Source of the DNA: Phytohabitans suffuscus
GTDB lineage: Bacteria > Actinomycetota > Actinomycetes > Mycobacteriales > Micromonosporaceae
NCBI RefSeq assembly: GCF_011764565.1
Contig: NZ_AP022871.1
Location: 124,001-188,000, forward strand
Length of the DNA: 64,000 bases
Direction: 5' to 3'
Both the position numbers and the translations under genes were made by a program. Positions 34,572-42,444 of this stretch are shown one piece after another; position 1 is the first letter of the stretch; every line of letters begins with the position of its first letter. The notes below the pieces were generated by a model. The model worked only from the letters and a program-made list of their open reading frames with translations, was not told where the DNA came from and did no database searches.

Positions 34572-35225
34572 GGGCGCACGGTCGGCAAGCAGCTCGGCGA
34601 GGCTCGTGTCGCTCTGGGTGTAGCCGGTGCTGGCGAAAAGCGCGCGCTCCCGGGCGACCTGCCGGACGGCGAGGCCGCGCATCACCTCGCGCGCCCGGTC
34701 GGCCGCCGCGCCGCCTTCCGCGCACAGCGCCTCGAACAGCTGGGTCACGGCCGTCTTGAGCGCGCGGTTGCCCTCGGCCAGCGCGGCCAGCGGGATGCTC
34801 GCCTCGTCGGCCCGGGGCTCCGGCCCGGCGATGGCGGCGGCAGCCTCGTGACCGGCGGCAGCCTCGTGACCGGCGGCAGCCTCGTGACCGGCGGCAGCCT
34901 CGTGACCGGCGGCAGCCTCGTGACCGGCGGCAGCCTCGTGACCGGCGGCAGCCTCGTGACCGGCGACGGCCTCGTGACCGGCGACGGCCTCGTGATCGGT
35001 GGCGCCCAGTGCGAGGAGGTCGCCGAGCGCGGCCGCGTACTCGTGGCGCTCGACCACCTCGTACCGGTAGGCGTGCGGGTGCACGGCGCGGACGAGGTCG
35101 AGCGCCATGAGCACGAACGCCGCCTGCTCGCGCGCGAACTCCGCCTCGGGCGGCAGCATCGGGAAGATCGTCTCGGCGAGACGCTCCCTGATCGCCTCCA
35201 GGTGACGGTCCACCGACGGGATCAT
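34560..35225 (-). CDS. Unknown protein with HEAAAG tandem repeats
   Basis: The start is the ATG giving MIPSVDRHLEAIRERLAE, overlapping the phosphotransferase stop as ATGA. The 221-residue product is mostly helical. Its ends look like a conserved small helical protein found beside acyl-CoA-linked phosphotransferases, but I cannot name a family. Residues 78-130 are nine copies of a six-residue repeat, HEAVAG or HEAAAG, from an 18-base DNA repeat (34836-34994). The repeats keep the frame and would form an alanine-rich helix with regularly spaced His-Glu pairs. Copy number probably varies between strains. The function is unknown; coupling to the kinase-like neighbour is the only clue. Confidence 0.7.
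   Translation of the reverse strand: MIPSVDRHLEAIRERLAETIFPMLPPEAEFAREQAAFVLMALDLVRAVHPHAYRYEVVERHEYAAALGDLLALGATDHEAVAGHEAVAGHEAAAGHEAAAGHEAAAGHEAAAGHEAAAGHEAAAGHEAAAAIAGPEPRADEASIPLAALAEGNRALKTAVTQLFEALCAEGGAAADRAREVMRGLAVRQVARERALFASTGYTQSDTSLAELLADRAPSGG
34836..34994 (-). repeat. 18-base in-frame tandem repeat, nine copies
   Basis: The plus-strand unit GGCAGCCTCGTGACCGGC repeats about nine times inside the 221-residue gene; the two copies nearest its start have GACGGC variants. The unit is a multiple of three, so expansion or contraction is tolerated by the reading frame. Confidence 0.9.
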
Positions 35226-36373
35226 CGGGCGCCTCCGAAGAGCACTCTGTTGAGGGCGGCGCACGACATCGCGCCCTTGCCGGCCATCGCCTGGTACATG
35301 ACGTCGAGCTGGGTCATGCCGGCCGCGGCGTTGCGCAGCCCGGTGGCGAGCAGCGAGATGTTGGACCAGTACATGTTGAACACGAAGTAGTAGTGCAGCC
35401 GCTCGGGGTCGACCGGCAGCCCGGAGACCTCCTCGTACGCCGCGACGAACCGGCCGGCCTCCAGCAGCCCGGCCACCAGGGTCACGCCGTCCTCCACGTG
35501 CCCGAACGACTTGAACATCGTGTACGCGAGGTCGGCGTGCCGGTCGCCGATCCAGGTCATCTCCCAGTCGATGACCGCGGTCACCACACCGCGCTCCTCG
35601 TCGAAGAGGAAGTTGCCGTTGCGGTAGTCGCCGTGCAGCAGCGACACGACGTCGACCACCGGGCGGTGCTCCCACAGCCAGTCGCGCGCCAGCGACATCG
35701 AGGGGTGCTCCTCCAGCCGGTCCTCGTCCCAGACCCGGTCCCAGAACGCCAGCCGCCAGTCGACGGCGTCGGTCGTGCCGGCCCGCGGCGGTTCGAACGT
35801 GTCGAGGTCGGCGCGCCTGAGGTCGAAGGCGTGCAGCAGCGCCTCGTAGGTGACGAACTGCGGCGCCAGCTTCGACCGCAACGGCTCGGGATACCTGGTG
35901 CCCATGCCGCTGGCCCGCGTCGCCTGCCCGCGCGGCGCCTGCACCCCGGGGCTGAAGTCGGTGACGACCGCGGGCGCGCCGAGGTATCGCGCGTCGTGGG
36001 TGGACCAGCGCGGGCGGGGCACCGGGATCAGCCCGTCGACGGCCCGCATGGCCTGGACCTCACGCCCCAGGTGCGTCACCACCCCGGATCCGGGGACCTT
36101 GACCCGCAGCACGAGGCTCTCCCGCGTGCCGCCGCGGTGCAGCGTGAAGGCGTACAGCTCGTTGGTGCCGGCACCGGAGAGCCGGCGCAGGTCGCTCACC
36201 CTGGCGTGCGGGCCGTGCTCGTCGCCCATCCAGCGCTGGAGGCCGGCCCGGATCACCTCCGGACCGCGAAACCGCGCGTCCGGCGGCGGCGCGTCGCGCA
36301 GGCGGCGCCGGTGCGCCAGCAACTCCAGCAGCGCGCCCTCCACCCGCCCGCGGGACCCGGCACGGTCAGTCAT
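35222..36373 (-). CDS. Phosphotransferase family protein (APH-like kinase fold)
   Basis: The 383-residue protein has the aminoglycoside-phosphotransferase fold. Visible are an N-terminal lobe with LVLRVKVPG, the catalytic loop LLHGDYRNGNFLFDEE (HGD) near residue 245, and the metal site VIDWEMTWIGDRHADLAY. Members in actinobacterial acyl-CoA clusters (ACAD10/11 N-domain relatives) phosphorylate hydroxyacyl-CoA substrates so that a dehydrogenase-like partner can eliminate phosphate. It lies between the double-TetR gene (8-base overlap) and the HEAAAG protein (ATGA overlap), all one operon. A 4-hydroxyacyl-CoA kinase role is a suggestion from family only. Confidence 0.87.
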   Translation of the reverse strand: MTDRAGSRGRVEGALLELLAHRRRLRDAPPPDARFRGPEVIRAGLQRWMGDEHGPHARVSDLRRLSGAGTNELYAFTLHRGGTRESLVLRVKVPGSGVVTHLGREVQAMRAVDGLIPVPRPRWSTHDARYLGAPAVVTDFSPGVQAPRGQATRASGMGTRYPEPLRSKLAPQFVTYEALLHAFDLRRADLDTFEPPRAGTTDAVDWRLAFWDRVWDEDRLEEHPSMSLARDWLWEHRPVVDVVSLLHGDYRNGNFLFDEERGVVTAVIDWEMTWIGDRHADLAYTMFKSFGHVEDGVTLVAGLLEAGRFVAAYEEVSGLPVDPERLHYYFVFNMYWSNISLLATGLRNAAAGMTQLDVMYQAMAGKGAMSCAALNRVLFGGAR

Positions 36374-37577
36374 CGCCGCCCACCCCCAGGTGGTGGCAGA
36401 CGAGGGCGGCCACCCGCGCGTGGATCTGGTCCTGCGCCTTCAACCGGCGCGAGCGTGCCATGTCGTTGACGACGCACAGCCCGGACGAGACCTGGACGTA
36501 CGCCGCGGCCGGGGTCAGGGCCGGCCGGGCCCGGACCAGGATGCTGACCCAGTGGTCGAACAGCGAACGCTGGGCGGTGAGAAACCGCTGCCGCTGCCCG
36601 TGCTCCAGATGGATCGACTCGTCCGTGAAGACGCGGTAGAGGGGGTTGCCGGTCAGGGCGAGAGCGACCTGGTCGACGACGAACTGCCGCAGGACGCTCC
36701 CGGGGTCGCCGTGGCGGCGCAGCGCGTGCGTGCGGTTGAGCTCGATCGACTCGAAGGCGCGCTGGGTCAGGCGGGCCAGGATCAGCGACTTGCTGGAGAA
36801 GTGGTGGTAGATGCTGGGGCCGCTGATGCCGACCGCCGCGCCGATGTCGTCGAGGCTCACCTCCGGGTAGCCGCGCTCGGCGAAGAGCCTCGCCGCCGCC
36901 GCGAGGATCGCCTCGGCCCGCGACCCGTCGCTGGCCGCGCGCCCGATGCCCTCCTGGGACGCGGGCGACGGCAGCGCGGGCAGGGCACCGAACGAGAAGG
37001 CGGCCACCCGCGCGCCGGCGTCGGCCAACGACCTGGCCAGCGCGGCCCGCGCCTGCCGCTGCGGGTACTGCGACGGCGCCTCCAGCGTCGCCAGCGCGGC
37101 ATGGGACAGCAGGGCACCGTCGTCGCGGGACAGGTCGGCGCGCTGCTCGGCGATCAGCGCGCGCATCCGGGCGACGAGGGCGCTGAACACTCCCCTGACC
37201 CGCCGGGCGTCGTCGTCGGCGAGGTGCCGGGCCTCCCGGCGTACGAGCAGCCACAGGTCGCGCCGCTCCACCGCGACCCGCGACAGCGGCGTCATCAGGG
37301 ACAGGGCGCCGGCGGCGGACCCGGCTCGCGCCTGCGCCAGGGCCTCGTCGACGAGGGTCAGGCCGGACTCGACGGCCGCCAGCAGCAGCGCCTGCTTGCC
37401 CGGGAAGTGCCGGTACACCGCCGGTGCGGTCACCCCCACGGCGGCGGCGACGTCGCGGACCGCGACGTTGGCGTACCCGCGCTTCTGGAAGAGCTCGCCG
37501 GCGACCTGCGCGATCTGCGCGTCCCGGCGTGGTGAGATGTCCCGTCCCTTGGGTGTCGCGGGCCCCGCACCACTCAC
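36366..37577 (-). CDS. Double-TetR transcriptional regulator
   Basis: A GTG start behind GAGGGGAAG gives an intact 403-residue protein with two TetR domains. Helix-turn-helix 1 spans about 20-63 (VAGELFQKRGYANVAV, APAVYRHFPGKQ), and helix-turn-helix 2 about 220-263 (ILAAAARLFAERGYPEV, SGPSIYHHFSSKS). Each is followed by its own helical ligand domain. The second half is the closer match to the double-TetR at 28092-29295. A single chain carrying two DNA-binding domains suggests a built-in pseudo-dimer. It heads an operon with the phosphotransferase and HEAAAG protein and is divergent from the NTF2-like/SDR pair, so it likely controls both directions. Confidence 0.9.
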   Translation of the reverse strand: MSGAGPATPKGRDISPRRDAQIAQVAGELFQKRGYANVAVRDVAAAVGVTAPAVYRHFPGKQALLLAAVESGLTLVDEALAQARAGSAAGALSLMTPLSRVAVERRDLWLLVRREARHLADDDARRVRGVFSALVARMRALIAEQRADLSRDDGALLSHAALATLEAPSQYPQRQARAALARSLADAGARVAAFSFGALPALPSPASQEGIGRAASDGSRAEAILAAAARLFAERGYPEVSLDDIGAAVGISGPSIYHHFSSKSLILARLTQRAFESIELNRTHALRRHGDPGSVLRQFVVDQVALALTGNPLYRVFTDESIHLEHGQRQRFLTAQRSLFDHWVSILVRARPALTPAAAYVQVSSGLCVVNDMARSRRLKAQDQIHARVAALVCHHLGVGGDD

Positions 37578-37779
37578 CGTGGCTTCCCCTCGTTCGCTGT
37601 GGACGACTAGCGCAGGTTACCAACTTACGCCCTATTAGCTGTTCACCAAAGGGTCCGATTGCCGGCCGATCAACGCGAGCAGCCTTGACACCATCAACCT
37701 ATTCATCGTTCACTGACGCCGGACCCGCCCCACGGTGCCGACCGTGGGGCGGCCGAGCCTCGGGAGGGAGCAACCGATC

Positions 37780-38274
37780 GTGATACCCAAGGGCGACCCC
37801 GTCACCGAGGAGTTCCTGCGCGACTTCTGTCACCGGTGGGCAGCGGCGTGGAACTCGCTCGACACCGGCACCGTGATGCGGCTGATGCACCCGGACATCG
37901 TCTGGGAGGACCTCGTGTTCTGGCCGCGGGTGATCCACGGGCACGAGGAGCTGCGCGAGTACGTCGACACCATCTACCGGGTGATGCCGGATGTGCGGTT
38001 CGAGGAGGTGCAGACCTTCGCCGCGCCCGCGGACGGCCGTGCGCTCTTCCTCTTCCGGCAGACGTGCTCGGCACCGGCGAGCTTCGGCACCGACAAGAAG
38101 GCGACCACGTACGGCTGCGACATCCTGCTCGCCTTCAAGGACGGGCTGCTGTCCCGCTACCTGGCGCAGTACGACCTCGTGCAGATCATGTCCCAGTTCG
38201 ACGTCCTGCCCCCGCGGGCCGACCGGATCGGCGGCGCCTACCTGCTGTCCCTGCTGCGCGCGGGCACCCGATGA
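37780..38274 (+). CDS. NTF2/SnoaL-like protein
   Basis: The start is taken as GTG at 37780 (VIPKGDPVTEEFLRDFC) because GGGAGGGAG lies about 11 bases upstream. The 164-residue protein has the cone fold of SnoaL/ketosteroid-isomerase-like proteins (WAAAWNSLDTGTVMRLMHPD, IHGHEELREYVDTIY, VRFEEVQTF). Such proteins can be dehydratases, isomerases or cyclases, and many are uncharacterised. Its stop overlaps the start of the SDR gene (ATGA), so the two are cotranslated. Conserved acidic and histidine residues line the expected pocket, but no reaction can be assigned. Confidence 0.82.
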   Translation: MIPKGDPVTEEFLRDFCHRWAAAWNSLDTGTVMRLMHPDIVWEDLVFWPRVIHGHEELREYVDTIYRVMPDVRFEEVQTFAAPADGRALFLFRQTCSAPASFGTDKKATTYGCDILLAFKDGLLSRYLAQYDLVQIMSQFDVLPPRADRIGGAYLLSLLRAGTR

Positions 38275-39131
38275 GCGAGCGGCCGGCCGCGGTCGTGACC
38301 GGGTCGTCGCGCGGGCTGGGGCGCAGCTTCGCGATGGCCCTGGCCCGCGACGGGTTCGCCGTGGTGGTCAACGGCACGGATGCCGAGGCGGCGGCGGAGA
38401 CGGTGCGGCTGATCCAGGACGCCGGCGGCACGGCGGTGTGCCGCGTGGGTTCGCTCGTCGACCCGGACTTCTGCGGGCGGCTCGTCGACGCGTGCGTGGA
38501 CACGTTCGGCCGCGTCGACCTGCTCGTCAACAACGCCGGCCTGACCCGGGACCGGTCGGTGATGAAGATGACCGCGCCGGAGTGGGACGAGGTGCTGGCC
38601 GTACACCTGCGAGGCGCCTGGGCCTGCAGCGCGGCCGCCGCCCGCGCGATGCGCGGCGGCGGGGGTCACATCCTCAGCGTCACGTCCGGTGCCGGCCTCT
38701 TCGGCATGTTCGGCCAGGCCAACTACGCGGCGGCGAAGGCCGGCATCGTGGGCCTCAACCGCGTGCTGGAGATGGAGCTGGGCAAGTTCGGGATCCGCTG
38801 CAACGTGCTCTACCCGGTCGCGCGCACCCGGATGACCGCGGTCTTCGCCGACGCGGCCGCCGCGGTGGGCCACGAGTCCACGTTCCCGCCGCCGGAGTCC
38901 GTCGCCCCGGTCGTCAGCTACCTGGCCAGCCCGGCCGCCGCCCACCTGCACGGCCAGGTCATCTCCTTCGACGGGAGGCGGCTGTCGGTCTGGTCCCACC
39001 CGGCCCCGACCGCCACCTGGACCCGCGAGCTCGGGGCCTGGCGGCCGGAGGACTTCGCGGCCGCCCTGACGGCGGAGGTCATGCAGCCGCCCCATCCCGA
39101 CTCCTGGGGCCGCGGCGTGATCGCCGGCTGA
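38271..39131 (+). CDS. SDR-family oxidoreductase
   Basis: The 286-residue protein has VVTGSSRGLGRSFA near the start, LLVNNAGLTRDRSVMKM and the active-site YAAAKAGIVGLN, as in the (3R)-hydroxyacyl-CoA dehydrogenase domain of multifunctional enzyme 2. The last 50 residues (WSHPAPTATWTRELGAW) extend beyond the common SDR core, also a feature of that type. It overlaps the NTF2-like gene by four bases. It is followed 65 bases later by copy 2 of the 58-base dispersed repeat. Confidence 0.9.
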   Translation: MSERPAAVVTGSSRGLGRSFAMALARDGFAVVVNGTDAEAAAETVRLIQDAGGTAVCRVGSLVDPDFCGRLVDACVDTFGRVDLLVNNAGLTRDRSVMKMTAPEWDEVLAVHLRGAWACSAAAARAMRGGGGHILSVTSGAGLFGMFGQANYAAAKAGIVGLNRVLEMELGKFGIRCNVLYPVARTRMTAVFADAAAAVGHESTFPPPESVAPVVSYLASPAAAHLHGQVISFDGRRLSVWSHPAPTATWTRELGAWRPEDFAAALTAEVMQPPHPDSWGRGVIAG

Positions 39132-39196
39132 GCGACGGATCGCGGCACGCCGTTTCCAGCCGAAAGCCAGATCCAAGACCCAAGACCCGAAGATCC

Positions 39197-39254
39197 GGGC
39201 TACCGCGACGTCCGCCGTGGCCCAGACCGTCGCTCCCGCGGCCTCACCGTCCGC
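39197..39254 (+). repeat. 58-base dispersed repeat, copy 2
   Basis: Reads GGGCTACCGCGACGTCCGCC at its start and GCGGCCTCACCGTCCGC at its end, differing from copy 1 at only a few positions. Like copy 1 it follows closely behind a gene end. Confidence 0.8.
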
Positions 39255-39289
39255 TGTTGGTCGCGCCAGGTCGTCCGAGGCGGCGGCGA

Positions 39290-39346
39290 AGTCCCTGATC
39301 TTGCTGTGACCGACCCACTACGAAGGGACAAAATCAGGGATTTTGT
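39290..39346. repeat. TCCCTGAT hairpin, copy a
   Basis: GAAGTCCCTGATCTT (39290-39304) can pair with AAAATCAGGGATTTT (39330-39344) across a loop of about 25 bases. The same pairing block returns at 39993-40056. Confidence 0.6.
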
Positions 39347-39485
39347 TGGGATCTTGGCCGGTGCGGTGGTGGCGGAAGATCTCGATGGAGCTTTCGCGGT
39401 CAGGGTGAGCGGATGACAACGCGGCCAGGGTCGCGGCGCGGCGGCGCCGCCCTGAAAACGCCCGGTTTGTCCTCGTCGGTCAGCT

Positions 39486-39533
39486 GATCGTGGACGGCGG
39501 TTGCCCCTGCGGGGGCAGCTCACGTCCACGACC
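39486..39533. repeat. Dispersed palindromic repeat, copy P4
   Basis: Arms GATCGTGGACG and CGTCCACGAC enclose the inner stem TTGCCCCTG/CGGGGGCAG. The flank TTTGTCCTCGTCGGTCAGCT matches that of P1 almost exactly. Confidence 0.75.
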
Positions 39534-39721
39534 AGCCGAAACCGATCCCTCGGCCCTGCAACAGGCGGGCAAATCGGCGGAAAGCGCCCGACGCCAGCTC
39601 GGGGACGACTGGGCGGTTTCCGGTTTGTCCTCATTGGATCGCCGAGGCCCACGATCACCCTGACGAGAAGAACAAACCAGACGAACTCGGCGCCGCCCTC
39701 CAACGCCCGGCTCCCGCCCAG

Positions 39722-39769
39722 AGATCGTGGTACAAAACCGCCCCCAGAGGGGCGGATCCATACCACGAT
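39722..39769. repeat. Dispersed palindromic repeat, copy P2
   Basis: Differs from P1 (7781-7828) at essentially one position across 48 bases. The downstream flank, CCTGACCCCGGAAGGTCTC at about 39850, is a diverged match to that of P1, so a unit of over 100 bases was copied. Confidence 0.8.
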
Positions 39770-39920
39770 CCACCGAAACCGACTCCCAGCCTCCACGTCG
39801 GGTGGACAGACCAACCCAAGCACGGAGGCCACTGTGGACAGACAAGAACCCTGACCCCGGAAGGTCTCTAGACGATCTGTTCCAAGGGATCGCCGTGGTC
39901 GGTGGCCGTCAAAGAACTTT

Positions 39921-39979
39921 GAGCTACCGCGACCTCCGCGGTAGTCCAGACCGTTGCTCCCGCAGCCTCACCCTCCGTC
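39921..39979 (+). repeat. 58-base dispersed repeat, copy 3
   Basis: Reads GAGCTACCGCGACCTCCGCG at its start and CGCAGCCTCACCCTCCGTC at its end. It is more diverged than copies 1 and 2. Confidence 0.7.
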
Positions 39980-39992
39980 TCACACACCCAGC

Positions 39993-40056
39993 GGGCGTTG
40001 ATCAGGGACTTGGTGGGCGTGTCGACCGGCGTGTCGCACCATAATCCCTGATCAAC
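39993..40056. repeat. TCCCTGAT hairpin, copy b
   Basis: GTTGATCAGGGACTT and ATAATCCCTGATCAAC form the arms of a long hairpin. The arms are the same blocks as in copy a, in the opposite order. Confidence 0.6.
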
Positions 40057-40128
40057 AACAGACCCAGCCCACACGGGCCGCGACCAGACGCGACCCGCCG
40101 CCTGAAAGGCGGGGTCGGGTCGGGTCAC

Positions 40129-40196
40129 GCGAAGGGCGAGGCCGCGGGAGCAACGGTCCGGACCACGACGGACATCGCGGTAGCCCAAATCTTCAA
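40129..40196 (-). repeat. 58-base dispersed repeat, copy 4 (inverted)
   Basis: On the minus strand it reads GGGCTACCGCGATGTCCGTC at one end and GCTCCCGCGGCCTCGCCC at the other. It faces copy 3, so the two could form a large stem with hairpin b in its loop. Confidence 0.7.
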
Positions 40197-40268
40197 GAGG
40201 ACAAGCTGGCGGCACCCGACCACGGCAACCCCTGGAATAGATCGTCTAGACAGTGAGGGAGCCAACAC

Positions 40269-40304
40269 TGGACACTTATTCGTTGCTAGACCTAGTCTGT
40301 GTCC
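40269..40304 (+). promoter_or_regulatory. Promoter of the ketosynthase operon
   Basis: TGGACA (40269-40274), an 18-base spacer and TAGTCT (40293-40298). GGACAC at 40270 and GTGTCC at 40299 form an inverted repeat bracketing the core, a possible operator. The GGACACTT block recurs at 43658 and, as TTGACACTT, at 47645. Confidence 0.5.
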
Positions 40305-40332
40305 TATATTTGGTCACACCGGGGAGCGGATC

Positions 40333-41592
40333 ATGAGCCTTGACGTGGCGATCACCGGGATCGGCGTGGTGTCCGCGCTGGGTCACGCACCGCGAGACCT
40401 GTTCGACCGCCTCGTGGCCGGCGAGTCCGCCGTCCGGGAGGCACCGTGGACGCGGGACGACCCGGAGCGCTTCGAGTACTGGGCACCGGTCGTCGACTTC
40501 GTCCCACCGTCCTGGATGGACGAGCGGAAGCTGTCGGGCATCGACCCGTTCGCCCAGCACGCCGGCGCGGCGGTGACCTCGGCGCTGGCCGACTCCGGCC
40601 TCGCGGCGCTCGACGACCGGCGCACGGCGATCGTGGTCGGCACGTCGAAGAACGGTACGCAGACGATGGAGCGGGTCCAGTACGACGTGGACCGGCTCGG
40701 CCGCGCGGGCGCCGACCCGAAGATGATGATCAAGGTCTGGCCCAACATGGCCGCCGCCCAGATCGCCATGCGGTGGAAGCTGCACGGGCCGTGCCTGACG
40801 ATCACGACGGCCTGCGCGTCGTCGCTGGACGCGATCGGCCTCGGCGCCCGGCTCGTGGCCTCCGGGCAGGCGGACGTCGCGCTGGTGGGCGGCACGGAGG
40901 GCGGCCTCGCCTACGGCGTCGACGGCGAGTTCGTGCCGGCCAGCGGCTACGCCCGCTACGGCTACGGGATGGGGTCGGCGCGGGTGACCGACCCGGGCAG
41001 GGCGTGCCAGCCCTTCGACGTCAACCGCGCCGGCATGGTGATGGGCGAGGGATCGGGCATGTTCGTGCTGGAAAGCGCGGCGCACGCACGCGCCCGCGGT
41101 GCCCGGGTCCACGCCTGGATCCAGGGCTGGGGCACCGCGTCCGAGGCGTACCACCCGTCGACCCCCGACCCGTCCGGCGAGTGGGAGCGGCTGGCCATGT
41201 CCCTCGCCATCGACGAGGCGCGGATAGCCCCGGACGACGTCGACGTGCTCGTGGCCCACGCCACCGGCACGCCCAAGGGTGACATCGCCGAGATCCGCGC
41301 CGTCAACGACCTGTTCGGCGCCCACGCCCCGGACGTGTCGGTCACCTCGCCGAAGGGGATCCTCGGGCACCCGGCCGGTGGCGCGGGCGCCATCAACCTC
41401 GCCATCCTGCTGGAGGGTCTGCGGCGCGGGCAGGTGGCCCCGACGGGCGCGACCACCGATCCCGAGCCGGAGATCCGCTTCGACCTGGTGCTCGGCGAGC
41501 CGCGCAAGCGGTCGATGGAGTGGATGCAGGTCAACGCGTTCGGCTTCGGCGGCCAGAACGCCTCCCTCGTGCTCAGCGCGGGCCCGCGTTGA
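40333..41592 (+). CDS. Beta-ketoacyl synthase (FabF/KAS II-like)
   Basis: The 419-residue protein has the complete KAS I/II triad: Cys161 in TTACASS, His308 in AHATGTPKGD and His345 in KGILGHPAGGAG, plus MGEGSG near 237. It should therefore perform decarboxylative condensation on an acyl carrier protein. No carrier protein, malonyl transferase or ketoreductase is adjacent, and the gene sits among catabolic genes, which is unusual for a FabF. Its stop overlaps the TTG start of a double-hotdog gene. It could make a specialised lipid or, less likely, run in the degradative direction. Confidence 0.9.
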   Translation: MSLDVAITGIGVVSALGHAPRDLFDRLVAGESAVREAPWTRDDPERFEYWAPVVDFVPPSWMDERKLSGIDPFAQHAGAAVTSALADSGLAALDDRRTAIVVGTSKNGTQTMERVQYDVDRLGRAGADPKMMIKVWPNMAAAQIAMRWKLHGPCLTITTACASSLDAIGLGARLVASGQADVALVGGTEGGLAYGVDGEFVPASGYARYGYGMGSARVTDPGRACQPFDVNRAGMVMGEGSGMFVLESAAHARARGARVHAWIQGWGTASEAYHPSTPDPSGEWERLAMSLAIDEARIAPDDVDVLVAHATGTPKGDIAEIRAVNDLFGAHAPDVSVTSPKGILGHPAGGAGAINLAILLEGLRRGQVAPTGATTDPEPEIRFDLVLGEPRKRSMEWMQVNAFGFGGQNASLVLSAGPR

Positions 41593-42437
41593 CCGCCAGC
41601 GACACGCCCACGCGCGAGCAGGTGCTGCTGTCGAGCAACGCGGCGGAGCGGGCCTTCGGCACGCGGGTGGTCGACGCCGGAGACGGCAGGTGCCACGCCA
41701 CGACGTTCGTGCCACCGGGCAGTGACAGCTCCGGCTGGCTCGGCCCGCTCGCCGACGTGCTCGTGGCCCGCGCGGCGATGAGCCTCGACCGCGCCCCCAT
41801 GGGCTGCCGCACCATCGACCTGCGGATCGACTTCCTCGCCGCGACCGGCCCGCCGTCCGGCACCGTCGTGGGCCGGGGCGTCCTGCGCGACCTGGACGGC
41901 GGCTTCGCGCTCGCCGAGGCGACGATCATGGACCACGGAGGCCACTCGGCGGACGCGGCCGACAGGGCGGCGCAGGGGCGGACCGTCGCCCGGTGCGTGG
42001 GGCGGCTGCGGATGGTGCCGGCCGGCCCCGACGAGATCCGCAGGTACTCAGCCGAGGCCGGCAACCACCTCACGACGCGCTCGCTGCCCGAGCTGTTCGG
42101 CCTGCGGTGGCGTGAGCGCACCGGCACCGGGGGGCTGCTGGAGGTCGCCGGCGCCCCGGACGTCGGCAACCCGTTCGGCGTCATGCACGGCGGGGCGCAG
42201 CATTCCCTGCTCGTGGTGGCGGCCGAGCAGTTCTGCCGGCCGGAGCCCGAGCGGTGGCGCCCGCTCGACGCGACCATGGCCTACCTGGCCTCCATGCCGG
42301 CCTGCGGGCCGGACCTCACGGCCTCGGTCACCGTCGACGGCCGCACCCGCAACCTGCTGCGGCTCCGGATCGAGTTCCGGACCCCGCGCGGGAAGACCGC
42401 GTCCGGCACGGTCACGATGCGGCGCGTCGACGGCTGA
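41589..42437 (+). CDS. Double-hotdog thioesterase-like protein
   Basis: The start is read as TTG overlapping the ketosynthase stop (TTGA), giving 282 residues from LTASDTPTREQVLLSS. Two hotdog halves are visible. The first has DLRIDFLAATGPPSG, and the second has NPFGVMHGGAQHSLLVVAAE, whose MHGG motif is that of PaaI/4-hydroxybenzoyl-CoA-type thioesterases. With the ketosynthase directly upstream it may release or proofread the condensed product. The TTG start is unusual but is favoured by the overlap; no better start with a ribosome site lies close. Confidence 0.75.
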   Translation: MTASDTPTREQVLLSSNAAERAFGTRVVDAGDGRCHATTFVPPGSDSSGWLGPLADVLVARAAMSLDRAPMGCRTIDLRIDFLAATGPPSGTVVGRGVLRDLDGGFALAEATIMDHGGHSADAADRAAQGRTVARCVGRLRMVPAGPDEIRRYSAEAGNHLTTRSLPELFGLRWRERTGTGGLLEVAGAPDVGNPFGVMHGGAQHSLLVVAAEQFCRPEPERWRPLDATMAYLASMPACGPDLTASVTVDGRTRNLLRLRIEFRTPRGKTASGTVTMRRVDG

Positions 42438-42444
42438 GCCGGCG

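Larger units (their letters stand above)
39132..40332. other. Gene-free repeat nest
   Basis: No credible gene occupies these 1.2 kb. They hold three copies of the 58-base repeat, two copies of the GATCGTGG palindromic repeat, two hairpins built on TCCCTGAT, and short GC hairpins such as the one at 40091-40115. The density of inverted repeats suggests serial insertion of small non-autonomous elements. The last 70 bases are the promoter of the ketosynthase gene. Confidence 0.7.

Noticed and set aside
34836..34994. Regular repeats that could suggest a CRISPR array.
   Set aside because: The units are contiguous 18-mers without spacers, lie in frame inside a gene, and there are no cas genes.
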